Notes under the pieces: model-generated
Told to the model about the DNA's origin: nothing
The model's input: the letters and a program-made list of their open reading frames with translations, nothing else
The model's database searches: none
Shown here: positions 1 to 5,311 of the stretch, in pieces
Layout of the letters: every line of letters begins with the position of its first letter
Numbering within the stretch: the stretch's first letter is position 1
Source of the DNA: Clostridiales bacterium
Lineage (GTDB): Bacteria > Bacillota > Clostridia > Peptostreptococcales > Anaerovoracaceae
DNA: 5,552 bases
Assembly (NCBI GenBank): GCA_009778945.1
Contig: WRFF01000110.1
Location: 1 to 5,552, forward strand
Direction of reading: 5' to 3'
Translations under genes and position numbers: made by a program

Positions 1-69
1 GTGTAAATCGTCAAAGCGATAGGAGAAAAAACCAATCCACAGCGTCTGCAAAGCATTATACGTTAGCAC

Positions 70-97
70 TTGGAATCGAATAGCAAGACACTAAAAT
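70..97 (+). promoter_or_regulatory. Candidate sigma-70/sigma-A promoter for the CGGC-domain gene
   Basis: A TTGGAA hexamer at 70-75 and a TAAAAT hexamer at 92-97 are separated by 16 bases, close to the TTGACA/TATAAT consensus and usual spacing. A transcript would start near 103-105 and leave a leader of about 28 bases before the ATG at 132. The rest of 1-131 holds no recognisable gene. One frame is open from the left edge to a stop at 81-83 (26 codons), which might be the tail of an upstream gene, but I do not recognise it. The promoter is inferred from sequence alone. Confidence 0.4.
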
Positions 98-118
98 ACA
101 AGGCTATTCATACATATT

Positions 119-124
119 AGGAGG
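119..124 (+). promoter_or_regulatory. Strong Shine-Dalgarno site of the CGGC-domain gene
   Basis: AGGAGG lies 7 bases upstream of the ATG at 132. It fixes the start of the CGGC-domain gene and is the best ribosome binding site in the left half of the window. Neither ligA nor truA has a comparable site. Confidence 0.85.
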
Positions 125-131
125 AAGCCGT

Positions 132-464
132 ATGAAAATTGGCATCATCAGATGTATGCAGACGGAAGATTATTGCCCGGGATCGACTTGCTTTAAAATG
201 GTTCGTGAGAGAGACGGCGCGTTTACTGATATCGCGGAGGATATTGACATAATCGGATTTATAAACTGCGGCGGCTGCCCTGGTAAGGGAGCCGTTCTGC
301 GCGCCCGCGAACTGGTAAAGCGCGGAGCGAATACGATTGTATTTGCCTCTTGTATCCAAAGAGGTACGCCTATAGGGTATCCCTGTCCGTTTGCAAAGAA
401 AATGAGAGAAATCGTCAAAGAAGAAGTTGGCGAAGGTATCTGCATTATTGATTACACGCATTAA
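132..464 (+). CDS. CGGC-domain (putative metal-binding) protein
   Basis: This 110-residue cytoplasmic protein belongs to the CGGC-domain family, small Cys-rich proteins mainly from anaerobic bacteria and archaea. Their function is not established; metal or cofactor binding is usually presumed. The sequence shows the naming motif C-G-G-C at residues 46-49, preceded by a hydrophobic strand (IIGFIN). Further cysteines are at 8, 15, 20, 74 and 85, giving seven in a short chain. The order (N-terminal IRC, the CGGC core, an FASCIQRG segment, then a YPCPF segment) matches the family, and the length is normal. There is no signal peptide or membrane segment. The ATG at 132 follows a strong AGGAGG site. 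Its TAA stop is 17 bases before the preferred ligA start, so the two genes are probably co-transcribed. No functional link to DNA ligation is evident. Family assignment is confident; any biochemical role is inference. Confidence 0.88.
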   Translation: MKIGIIRCMQTEDYCPGSTCFKMVRERDGAFTDIAEDIDIIGFINCGGCPGKGAVLRARELVKRGANTIVFASCIQRGTPIGYPCPFAKKMREIVKEEVGEGICIIDYTH

Positions 465-484
465 TGCAAATATCAAAAAAATGA
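464..484 (+). other. Six-codon mini-ORF bridging the CGGC gene and ligA
   Basis: The CGGC stop TAA (462-464) overlaps an ATG at 464-466 as TAATG. That ATG opens a six-codon frame (MQISKK) whose TGA (482-484) overlaps the proposed ligA ATG at 481-483 as ATGA. The chain of overlaps could let terminating ribosomes reinitiate on ligA, which has no visible Shine-Dalgarno site. With so short a frame this may be chance. Confidence 0.2.
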
Positions 485-2697
485 ATGCAGATAGCATGGA
501 AAGACAAAGGGAATTGACAGAGCGGCTGGCGGCGGCGGCGCGGGCTTATTACGACGAAAACCGCGAGGTCATGCCGAATATCGATTACGACCGGCTGTAC
601 GACGAACTTGCGGCGCTCGAGGCGGCGTCCGGCGTCGTGCTCGCGGGCAGCCCGACGCAGCGGGTCGGTTACGCGGTGAGCAGCGCGCTCGAAAAGCAGG
701 CGCATCCCGCGCCGATGCTCTCGCTGAACAAGACGAAATCGGCGGAGGAACTGATCGATTGGCTCGGTGACAAACAAGGGCTGCTCTCGTGGAAGCTCGA
801 CGGCCTCACGGTCGCGCTGACGTACCGGGACGGCGCGCTCGCTTCCGCGGTGACGCGCGGCAACGGGCTTGTCGGCGAGGTTGTGACAAACAACGCGCGG
901 GCTTTTGCGAACCTGCCGGAATGCATTCCTTTCAAGGGGGAGCTGTCACTGCGCGGCGAGGCGGTCATCACGTACGCGGATTTTGAGAAAATAAACGGGG
1001 AAGGCGCAGAGGCCGACGCGCTCTATAAAAATCCGCGCAACCTTGTGAGCGGCAGCGTGCGGCAACTCGACAGCGCCGTGACCGCGAGGCGCCGCGTCCG
1101 GCTGTACGCGTTTGCGCTTGTGGACGTGAGCGGATCGGGAAAAAAACAGACAGGAGGAGCATTCGGAGACGCGAATTGGAATGAGTTGCAGCAAACTACA
1201 GGAAAAATGGCAAGAAAATTGAGTAAAGAACGAATTTATCAGAAAAAAAGCCGAAAAAACGCGAAATATAGCGGAATTCGCAGTAAAAATCGTTCTTTAC
1301 TCAAGTTTTATGCCCAAAAAAGCCCTGTTTCGTGTCAGATCCGGGATGCACAGGGGGAAGGTTCCCTTGTGTCGCGCGCGGAGCAAATGGCATTCTTAAC
1401 TGCGCAGGGATTTGAAACGGTCGAGACAAGGGTTGTGAATCAGGAGAATCTGCCCGCGGCCCTTTCGGAATTCTCCGCGCGCGCGCGCGGCGGCGGACTG
1501 GCGTTCCCGGTAGACGGGCTCGTGCTCGAGTACGACGATCTCGCGTACGCCGAGGGGCTCGGCGCTACGTCCAAATACCCGCGCGACGCGATCGCGTTCA
1601 AATGGGCGGATGAAGAAGCCGAAACGGTGCTGCGCGAAATCGAGTGGAGCGCGTCGCGCACGGGTCTGATCAATCCGATTGCCGTCTTCGCCCCCGTCGA
1701 ACTTGAGGGGACGACTGTCTCCCGCGCGAGCGTACATAATGTCAGCATTTTGGAGGAGCTTGCGCTTGGTATGGGCGACCGCATTCGCGTCTACAAGGCG
1801 AACATGATTATTCCGCAGATCTCCGAAAACCTGACGCGCAGCGGGACAGTGAAACCGCCGGAATTCTGTCCGGTCTGCGGCGTGCGGACAGAGATCCGTG
1901 AAGCGGAAGATGTGCGCACGCTGACCTGCCCCAATCCCGACTGCCCGGCAAAACGCCTGAAAGCTTTCGCGCATTTCGTGAGCCGCTCGGCGCTGAATAT
2001 TGAGGGGCTTTCGGAACAGACGCTCGAAAAACTGATCGCGGCAGGGCTGCTTCACGAACCGGCGGGAATTTTCCGGCTGAAGGATCACCGGGAGGCAATT
2101 GTCGCAATGGATGGCTTCGGCGAGCGGTCCTTTGAAAAACTGACGGATGCGATTGAAACGGCGCGGACGACGGTGACCTGCGCCCGGCTGCTGACGGCAC
2201 TCGGGATTCCCGAGGTCGGGACAGCGACGGCGAAAGAGATCGCGCGTGCGTTTGGTTTCGACTGGAGCAGAATCGCGAACGCGGATGAAGCGACGCTGTC
2301 CGGAATTCCCGGCGTTGGACCCATTATCGCCGAGAAGTTTTGCGCATGGTTTGCGGAGGAAAAAAATCAGATGCGGGTGCGGGACCTTCTGGCTGAGCTG
2401 CGGTTTGCGGACGAACGCGGCGCTGTGCCTGTGGGCGAAGGCGCGGCGTCTTCCGCGGTCGCGGGCAAGACTTTTGTGATCACCGGCTCACTCACTGGTT
2501 ATGAAAACCGCGATGCGCTGAAGGAACGCATCGAAGCGCTCGGAGGGAAAACGTCTTCTTCCGTCAGCGCCAAAACGGACTATCTCATCAATAACGATGC
2601 GGCGTCGGGTTCGGCGAAAAACAAAGCGGCGAAGGAACTCGGCGTCCGGATCATCACCGAGGCGGAGTTCGAGGCGCTTGCGGAGGGGGCGGAATGA
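481..2697 (+). CDS. ligA: NAD-dependent DNA ligase LigA, divergent clostridial type, with an in-frame basic insertion
   Basis: LigA seals nicks in DNA using NAD+, in replication and repair, through an adenylated lysine. Numbered from ATG 481 (738 residues), I see the Ia-type N-terminus (YDRLYDEL), SPTQRVG (57-63), the adenylation motif KLDG with nucleophile Lys105, TRGNG (125-129) and NPRN...GSVRQLD (184-197). Next come DGLVLEYDD (345-353), FKW with Lys374, the OB-fold region with SRTG...VSRASVHN, a four-Cys zinc finger (463, 466, 483, 488), helix-hairpin-helix repeats (GIPEVG, GIPGVG; about 575-625) and a C-terminal BRCT domain (about 659-738). Family members are usually about 650-680 residues. 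The excess is a Lys/Arg/Gln/Asn-rich segment at about 217-297, in the adenylation domain where only a short loop is expected. Motif IV (DGVVIK in E. coli) reads DGLVLE, so the usual lysine is glutamate. No Shine-Dalgarno site is visible; 481 and 496 are both possible starts, and a TTG at 427 is unlikely. A second, canonical ligase elsewhere in the genome is possible. Confidence 0.93.
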   Translation: MNADSMERQRELTERLAAAARAYYDENREVMPNIDYDRLYDELAALEAASGVVLAGSPTQRVGYAVSSALEKQAHPAPMLSLNKTKSAEELIDWLGDKQGLLSWKLDGLTVALTYRDGALASAVTRGNGLVGEVVTNNARAFANLPECIPFKGELSLRGEAVITYADFEKINGEGAEADALYKNPRNLVSGSVRQLDSAVTARRRVRLYAFALVDVSGSGKKQTGGAFGDANWNELQQTTGKMARKLSKERIYQKKSRKNAKYSGIRSKNRSLLKFYAQKSPVSCQIRDAQGEGSLVSRAEQMAFLTAQGFETVETRVVNQENLPAALSEFSARARGGGLAFPVDGLVLEYDDLAYAEGLGATSKYPRDAIAFKWADEEAETVLREIEWSASRTGLINPIAVFAPVELEGTTVSRASVHNVSILEELALGMGDRIRVYKANMIIPQISENLTRSGTVKPPEFCPVCGVRTEIREAEDVRTLTCPNPDCPAKRLKAFAHFVSRSALNIEGLSEQTLEKLIAAGLLHEPAGIFRLKDHREAIVAMDGFGERSFEKLTDAIETARTTVTCARLLTALGIPEVGTATAKEIARAFGFDWSRIANADEATLSGIPGVGPIIAEKFCAWFAEEKNQMRVRDLLAELRFADERGAVPVGEGAASSAVAGKTFVITGSLTGYENRDALKERIEALGGKTSSSVSAKTDYLINNDAASGSAKNKAAKELGVRIITEAEFEALAEGAE
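1171..1360 (+). repeat. Palindromic element copy 1, inserted in frame inside ligA
   Basis: An A-rich block interrupts the GC-rich ligase gene. Its core is a perfect 15-base inverted repeat, 1219-1233 against 1290-1304 (TTGAGTAAAGAACGA). The arms extend imperfectly outward through GGCA/TGCC and CAGG/CCTG to 1199 and 1327. The loop holds a small GCGAA/TTCGC hairpin at 1261-1281. A right-hand hairpin pairs CCCTGT (1323-1328) with ACAGGG (1350-1355). The block contains no stop in the ligase frame and adds a basic peptide. Its left block (1171-1206), inner block (1273-1290) and right block (about 1323-1360, ending GGGGAAG) resemble the element at 2748-2932, while the stem sequences differ. Exact ends are inferred from that comparison. 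The same-frame insertion and hairpin form resemble Rickettsia palindromic elements by analogy, not by sequence. Confidence 0.65.
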
Positions 2698-2948
2698 ATG
2701 CAATAAATGCAAAACTATGGATTGTAAAAAATTTCCCCACTCAAGGAGCCGAATGGCAGAAAATTACGGGAAAAGCAGCACAAAATAACGGTCATGTATA
2801 TAAAAACAATCAAAAAAACACAAAAAGCGTGGAAAAGTACGAAAAATCTCGAAAACCGGATGAAATTCGGCACAAAAACATACATAACCGTCAATTTGTA
2901 CTGCGAACCTGCTGTGCAGTTGTACGGGGAAGTATTATTCGGCAATGA
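2694..2948 (+). CDS. Possible 84-residue Lys/Asn-rich protein overlapping the ligA stop
   Basis: An ATG at 2694 overlaps the ligA TGA (2695-2697) as ATGA, a typical coupling overlap, and the frame runs to TAA shortly before truA at 2964. The predicted product is hydrophilic and basic, with many Lys, Asn, Gln and Arg, and belongs to no family I recognise. Most of it is the translated palindromic element at 2748-2932. In this frame it reads A-E-W-Q-K-I-T-G-K-A-A at 19-29 and E-I-R-H-K-N at 57-62. These match A-N-W...Q-Q-T-T-G-K-M-A and G-I-R-S-K-N in the ligase insertion, in the same reading frame. That conservation of frame is the main argument for translation. Against it are the low-complexity composition, the lack of a Shine-Dalgarno site and the possibility that the frame is a by-product of the element. 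It could instead be non-coding spacer. Confidence 0.25.
   Translation: MNAINAKLWIVKNFPTQGAEWQKITGKAAQNNGHVYKNNQKNTKSVEKYEKSRKPDEIRHKNIHNRQFVLRTCCAVVRGSIIRQ
2748..2932 (+). repeat. Palindromic element copy 2, intergenic between ligA and truA
   Basis: Left arm 2775-2801 pairs with right arm 2878-2904 over 27 positions with 5 mismatches. Four of those five become G-U pairs if the minus strand is transcribed, so a minus-strand RNA hairpin would be almost fully paired. The loop (2802-2877) is A-rich and contains a CCGGAT/ATTCGG hairpin near 2856-2870. A right-hand hairpin pairs GTAC...TGC with GCA...GTAC at 2898-2925, followed by GGGGAAG at 2926-2932. The left block (2748-2774), inner block (2862-2879) and right block align with the element inside ligA, and total length is similar (185 against 190 bases). 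It fills most of the 266-base gap between the genes. No strong truA promoter or terminator is visible in it. Confidence 0.6.
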
Positions 2949-2963
2949 AGTGGTCAAAAGGGT

Positions 2964-3821
2964 ATGAGTGAAGAAATGCCTTTGAAGAGTCCGTTGCGCA
3001 ATGTGTTGCTGACGATCGCATACGACGGTTCGGGGTTCTCCGGTTGGCAGCGGCAGCCGAACCAGCGCACTGTGCAGGGAGAATTGGAGCGCGTACTTTC
3101 GCACCTCTGCGGGGAAGAAATCGCGCTGAATGGCGTTTCACGCACGGACGCGGGTGTGCACGCGCTCGGCCAGCGCGCTTCGTTTACGGGCGGTTTCGGC
3201 ATCCCGGCGGAACGTATACCGGCTGCCGCGAACAATCTGCTCGAGGATATCCGGATTGTGTGCGCGGAGGAGATGCCGCCCGGCTTCCGGATTCGTGACG
3301 CCGTACGGGCGAAGACCTATGTATACCGAATGGCGTGGGCGGAGGGGGGAACACTCGCGCCGCTGTTTCTGCGGAACTATTTTGCCTGGCTTCCGGCGGC
3401 GCCGGATGCGGCGCGCGTGCGCGCCGCGGCGGCCGCACTTGTCGGTACTCATGACTTCGCGGCGTTCCAGTCCGCAGGCGGTATGCCGCGCGAAACGACG
3501 GTTCGTACCATCTATAAGGCGAAAGTTCTGTCAAACACCTGTCTGCCGGCTTGTTTCTCAAGTCTCGATTTCGCAGACAAACGCGACAATTCCGGTTTCT
3601 CGGGTTTCGACTTCGCGGTCACGGGCGATGGTTTTCTGTACAATATGGTCAGGATCATGGCCGGAACGCTGATCGAGTGCGGCCTCGGCCAGAGGGACCC
3701 GGTGGAAATGGCGGATATCCTGCGTTCCGCGGACCGCCGCCGCGCAGGTCGCACAGCCCCGCCGCAGGGCCTTTATCTGAAGGAAGTATTTTTCGATCAA
3801 GAAAACGCTGATTTAGACTGA
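2964..3821 (+). CDS. truA: tRNA pseudouridine(38-40) synthase TruA
   Basis: TruA converts uridines 38, 39 and 40 in the anticodon arm of many tRNAs to pseudouridine; it works in the cytoplasm as a homodimer. The 285-residue product has the family's N-terminus (LTIAYDGSGFSGWQRQPN, about 16-33) and the catalytic signature SRTDAGVHA with nucleophile Asp62. It also has KTYVYR (117-122), GTHDFAAFQSAG (161-172), TVRTIY (179-184), the GDGFLYNMVRIMAGTL block (221-236) and the C-terminal GRTAPPQGLYL (262-272). Bacterial TruA is usually about 245-270 residues. The excess is a segment at about 188-213, between TVRTIYKAKV and FDFAVTGDGFLY, where a short beta-turn is expected. The first ATG (2964) has only AAAGGG one base upstream, too close for a good Shine-Dalgarno; an in-frame ATG at 2976 is also possible. 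It lies downstream of ligA and ends at a clear terminator, so it may be the last gene of that unit. Confidence 0.95.
   Translation: MSEEMPLKSPLRNVLLTIAYDGSGFSGWQRQPNQRTVQGELERVLSHLCGEEIALNGVSRTDAGVHALGQRASFTGGFGIPAERIPAAANNLLEDIRIVCAEEMPPGFRIRDAVRAKTYVYRMAWAEGGTLAPLFLRNYFAWLPAAPDAARVRAAAAALVGTHDFAAFQSAGGMPRETTVRTIYKAKVLSNTCLPACFSSLDFADKRDNSGFSGFDFAVTGDGFLYNMVRIMAGTLIECGLGQRDPVEMADILRSADRRRAGRTAPPQGLYLKEVFFDQENADLD
3525..3605 (+). repeat. Extra in-frame segment in truA with inverted repeats; possible reduced relative of the ligA element
   Basis: This stretch encodes about 25 residues that TruA does not normally have at this site. It contains TGTCTGC (3540-3546) against GCAGACA (3573-3579), and inside that CTTG (3550-3553) against CAAG (3559-3562). 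Bases 3591-3609 resemble the complement of loop bases of the element at 2748-2932: both read TCCGGTTT, then TCG, then TTTCG, with small gaps. If that is homology, the segment is inverted relative to the other two copies. The match is short and may be chance; a naturally long loop in this TruA lineage would explain it as well. Confidence 0.3.
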
Positions 3822-3833
3822 AAATGACACTTA

Positions 3834-3868
3834 TGGCGAAACTATAGCAGTTTTCTGCCACTTTTTTT
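3834..3868 (+). terminator. truA: Rho-independent terminator after truA
   Basis: Starting 12 bases after the truA stop, TGGCGAAA (3834-3841) pairs with TTTTC and TGCCA (3852-3860) with one bulged T, around a loop containing TATAGCA. The stem is followed by C and seven T residues (3862-3868). A smaller GCAG-TTTT-CTGC hairpin at 3847-3858 is an alternative fold. Either would separate the truA unit from the ATPase gene. Confidence 0.7.
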
Positions 3869-3877
3869 CGATTTCCA

Positions 3878-3969
3878 GATTTGCAAATGCCAGGTTGCAA
3901 GATTTGCAAATGCCCGTTTATATAATTTGCAAATACCAGGTTGTGTGATTTGCAAATGCCAGGTCGGGA
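3878..3969. repeat. Four tandem 23-base repeats built on ATTTGCAAAT palindromes
   Basis: Units begin at 3878, 3901, 3924 and 3947 with an exact 23-base period. Each begins GATTTGCAAAT or AATTTGCAAAT and mostly continues GCCAGGTTG; unit 2 diverges to CCCGTTTATAT and unit 3 has ACCAGG. ATTTGCAAAT is a perfect 10-base palindrome present in all four units, so each unit carries a twofold-symmetric site about two helical turns from the next. That suggests a dimeric DNA-binding protein covering one face of the DNA. There are no unique spacers, so this is not CRISPR. The array sits just upstream of, and slightly into, the possible 5' end of the ATPase gene. Confidence 0.85.
3895..3926 (+). promoter_or_regulatory. 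Candidate promoter inside the repeat array, for the ATPase gene
   Basis: A perfect TATAAT occurs at 3921-3926 at the junction of units 2 and 3, with TTGCAA at 3895-3900. The spacing is 20 bases to TATAAT, or 17 to the overlapping TTATAT at 3918-3923. The divergence of unit 2 from the other units is exactly what creates the box. A repressor or activator bound to the ATTTGCAAAT sites would overlap this promoter, so the gene may be controlled through the array. No binding protein is encoded in view, unless the ATPase regulates itself. Confidence 0.4.
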
Positions 3970-3985
3970 TGATAAACTTGTTGTT

Positions 3986-5260
3986 ATGGATTATGTAGCC
4001 AGGATAGCAGATAAGCAAATATCAAGATATTTAGGGCTTTTCGGCGCGGTTCTTGTGGAGGGTCCCAAGTGGTGCGGAAAAACCTGGGCGTCGCGGCGTG
4101 CTTCAAATAGTGAATTCAGCGTTTCCGATCCGGTGGGTAATTTTCGCAATCGGGAGATAGCCCAGTTGAATCCAGGGGCGGCTCTTGAGGGCGTACCTCC
4201 GCATCTGATAGACGAATGGCAGGAGGCGCCTTCCCTTTGGGATGCGGTTCGGCATGAAATAGACCGCTCGGGACAGAAGGGGCAATTCATACTCACCGGT
4301 TCGTCTACGCCTGATGACGGCAGGATAATGCATAGCGGAACGGGGCGGTTTGGACGCATCCGGCTTGAGACCATGAGCGCTGTTGAACTGGGAGTCTCAA
4401 CGCCGAATATCTCTCTGGCAAAACTCATCGATGGAGTCGAGGCTTTCGAAGATGGAGAGTACATCGGAAGCCTTTCCGTGCCTGAGCTTGCCGGCAATAT
4501 CTGCAGAGGAGGTTGGCCGAGCTTGATCGGTATGCCTCTTGAAGATGCAACGGAAGTGATTGAAAGCTATATTGACGACATGGCCGAAATCGATATTTCA
4601 AGGATTGACGGCATGAAACGGGATCCGGACAAGGTCAAAGCATTGCTTCGGTCATTATCCCGCAATATCGCAACCACGGTAAAATATACGACAATCTCTA
4701 AAGACATTTCCGAATTCAGCGGCGTCGGAGTTTCGGAAGGAACTGTCAGCGAGTATATGGGCTTATTAAAACGGCTGTTTTTGGTGCGTGATATCCCGGC
4801 ATGGGAACCTGCGCTGAAATCTACAGTGCGGCTCAGGCAGACCCCTAAGCGTGTTTTGGCCGACGCCTCACTGGCTGTCAGTTCTTTGGGCGCAAACGCG
4901 GCTGCGTTTGAAAGAGATCCCAAACTTCTCGGTTCGTTGTTTGAAAACCAAGCGCTTCATGACCTTATTGTGTACGCGAATAATATAAATGCGGAGATCC
5001 GGCACTATCAGGACAATTCCGGGCTTGAAGTCGACGCCATTATTGAAAAACGCGACGGCTCATGGGGCGGCATAGAGATCAAGCTGGGTTATCAGCAGGA
5101 AGACGAAGCGGCTGCGTCACTCATCCGCTTGAAGAACAAACTTGCAGGCGCCAGACAGAAACCGCCGGCCTTTCTGGCAGTGCTGATAGGCATCGGAGCG
5201 CTGTCAAAAAAGCGCAGTGATGGCGTGTATGTGATCCCGTTTGACCATCTCGGTTCTTGA
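3986..5260 (+). CDS. AAA ATPase with C-terminal DUF4143 domain
   Basis: This 424-residue protein belongs to the widespread AAA_14/DUF4143 family of predicted ATPases, often seen in variable genome regions; cellular role unknown. Walker A is GPKWCGKT at 26-33, with the family's typical tryptophan and cysteine. A Walker B-like LIDEWQ is at 74-79, sensor-like FILTGSS at 101-107, and GRFGRIRL at 120-127. The middle (about 225-275) looks like a helical winged-helix-type region. The C-terminal domain has FENQALHDLIVY (319-330), then GLEVDAII (346-353) and GIEIKLG (362-368), an E-x-D...E-x-K arrangement like PD-(D/E)xK nuclease folds; nuclease activity is not demonstrated. There is no signal peptide or membrane segment. 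ATG 3986 is chosen because family members start shortly before an RIxDK-like motif. ATG 3956, inside the repeat array, is an alternative; neither has a good Shine-Dalgarno site. Composition is less GC-rich than ligA and truA, consistent with acquired origin. Confidence 0.88.
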   Translation: MDYVARIADKQISRYLGLFGAVLVEGPKWCGKTWASRRASNSEFSVSDPVGNFRNREIAQLNPGAALEGVPPHLIDEWQEAPSLWDAVRHEIDRSGQKGQFILTGSSTPDDGRIMHSGTGRFGRIRLETMSAVELGVSTPNISLAKLIDGVEAFEDGEYIGSLSVPELAGNICRGGWPSLIGMPLEDATEVIESYIDDMAEIDISRIDGMKRDPDKVKALLRSLSRNIATTVKYTTISKDISEFSGVGVSEGTVSEYMGLLKRLFLVRDIPAWEPALKSTVRLRQTPKRVLADASLAVSSLGANAAAFERDPKLLGSLFENQALHDLIVYANNINAEIRHYQDNSGLEVDAIIEKRDGSWGGIEIKLGYQQEDEAAASLIRLKNKLAGARQKPPAFLAVLIGIGALSKKRSDGVYVIPFDHLGS

Positions 5261-5270
5261 AAAATCAAGA
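5255..5270. other. Small hairpin overlapping the ATPase stop codon
   Basis: TCTTGA (5255-5260) and TCAAGA (5265-5270) form a 6-base stem with an AAAA loop that includes the TGA stop. There is no T-run after it on either strand, so it is not a convincing terminator. It could weakly pause ribosomes or protect the mRNA end. Confidence 0.2.
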
Positions 5271-5311
5271 CAGTCATCTATTTATATAAAATATAAACAA
5301 TTTAATTTCTT

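Noticed and set aside
1..131. tRNA or other structured RNA gene at the left edge
   Set aside because: No cloverleaf, conserved TTCRA-type arm or clear riboswitch-like stems could be found.
427..480. N-terminal extension of ligA from a TTG start at 427
   Set aside because: It would overlap the CGGC gene by 38 bases and adds 18 residues with no counterpart in LigA; family-like sequence begins only after the ATGs at 481 and 496.
1140..1370. Intein, group I/II intron or programmed frameshift in ligA
   Set aside because: The block is under 250 bases, stays in frame without stops, and has no intein splice motifs or intron core; a simple in-frame element fits better.
1396..2088. 230-codon open frame on the minus strand
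   Set aside because: It lies fully inside the well-supported ligase gene, shows no recognisable domain, and long antisense frames are expected in GC-rich genes.
2715..3104. 129-codon minus-strand frame across the ligA-truA spacer
   Set aside because: It spans the palindromic element and the start of truA; the Phe/Leu-rich run is the complement of the A-rich element, with no ribosome site or family match.
3878..3969. CRISPR array
   Set aside because: The 23-base units are directly adjacent with no unique spacers, and no cas genes are present.
5255..5270. Terminator for the ATPase gene or for cutA
   Set aside because: The 6-base stem has no following T-run on either strand.
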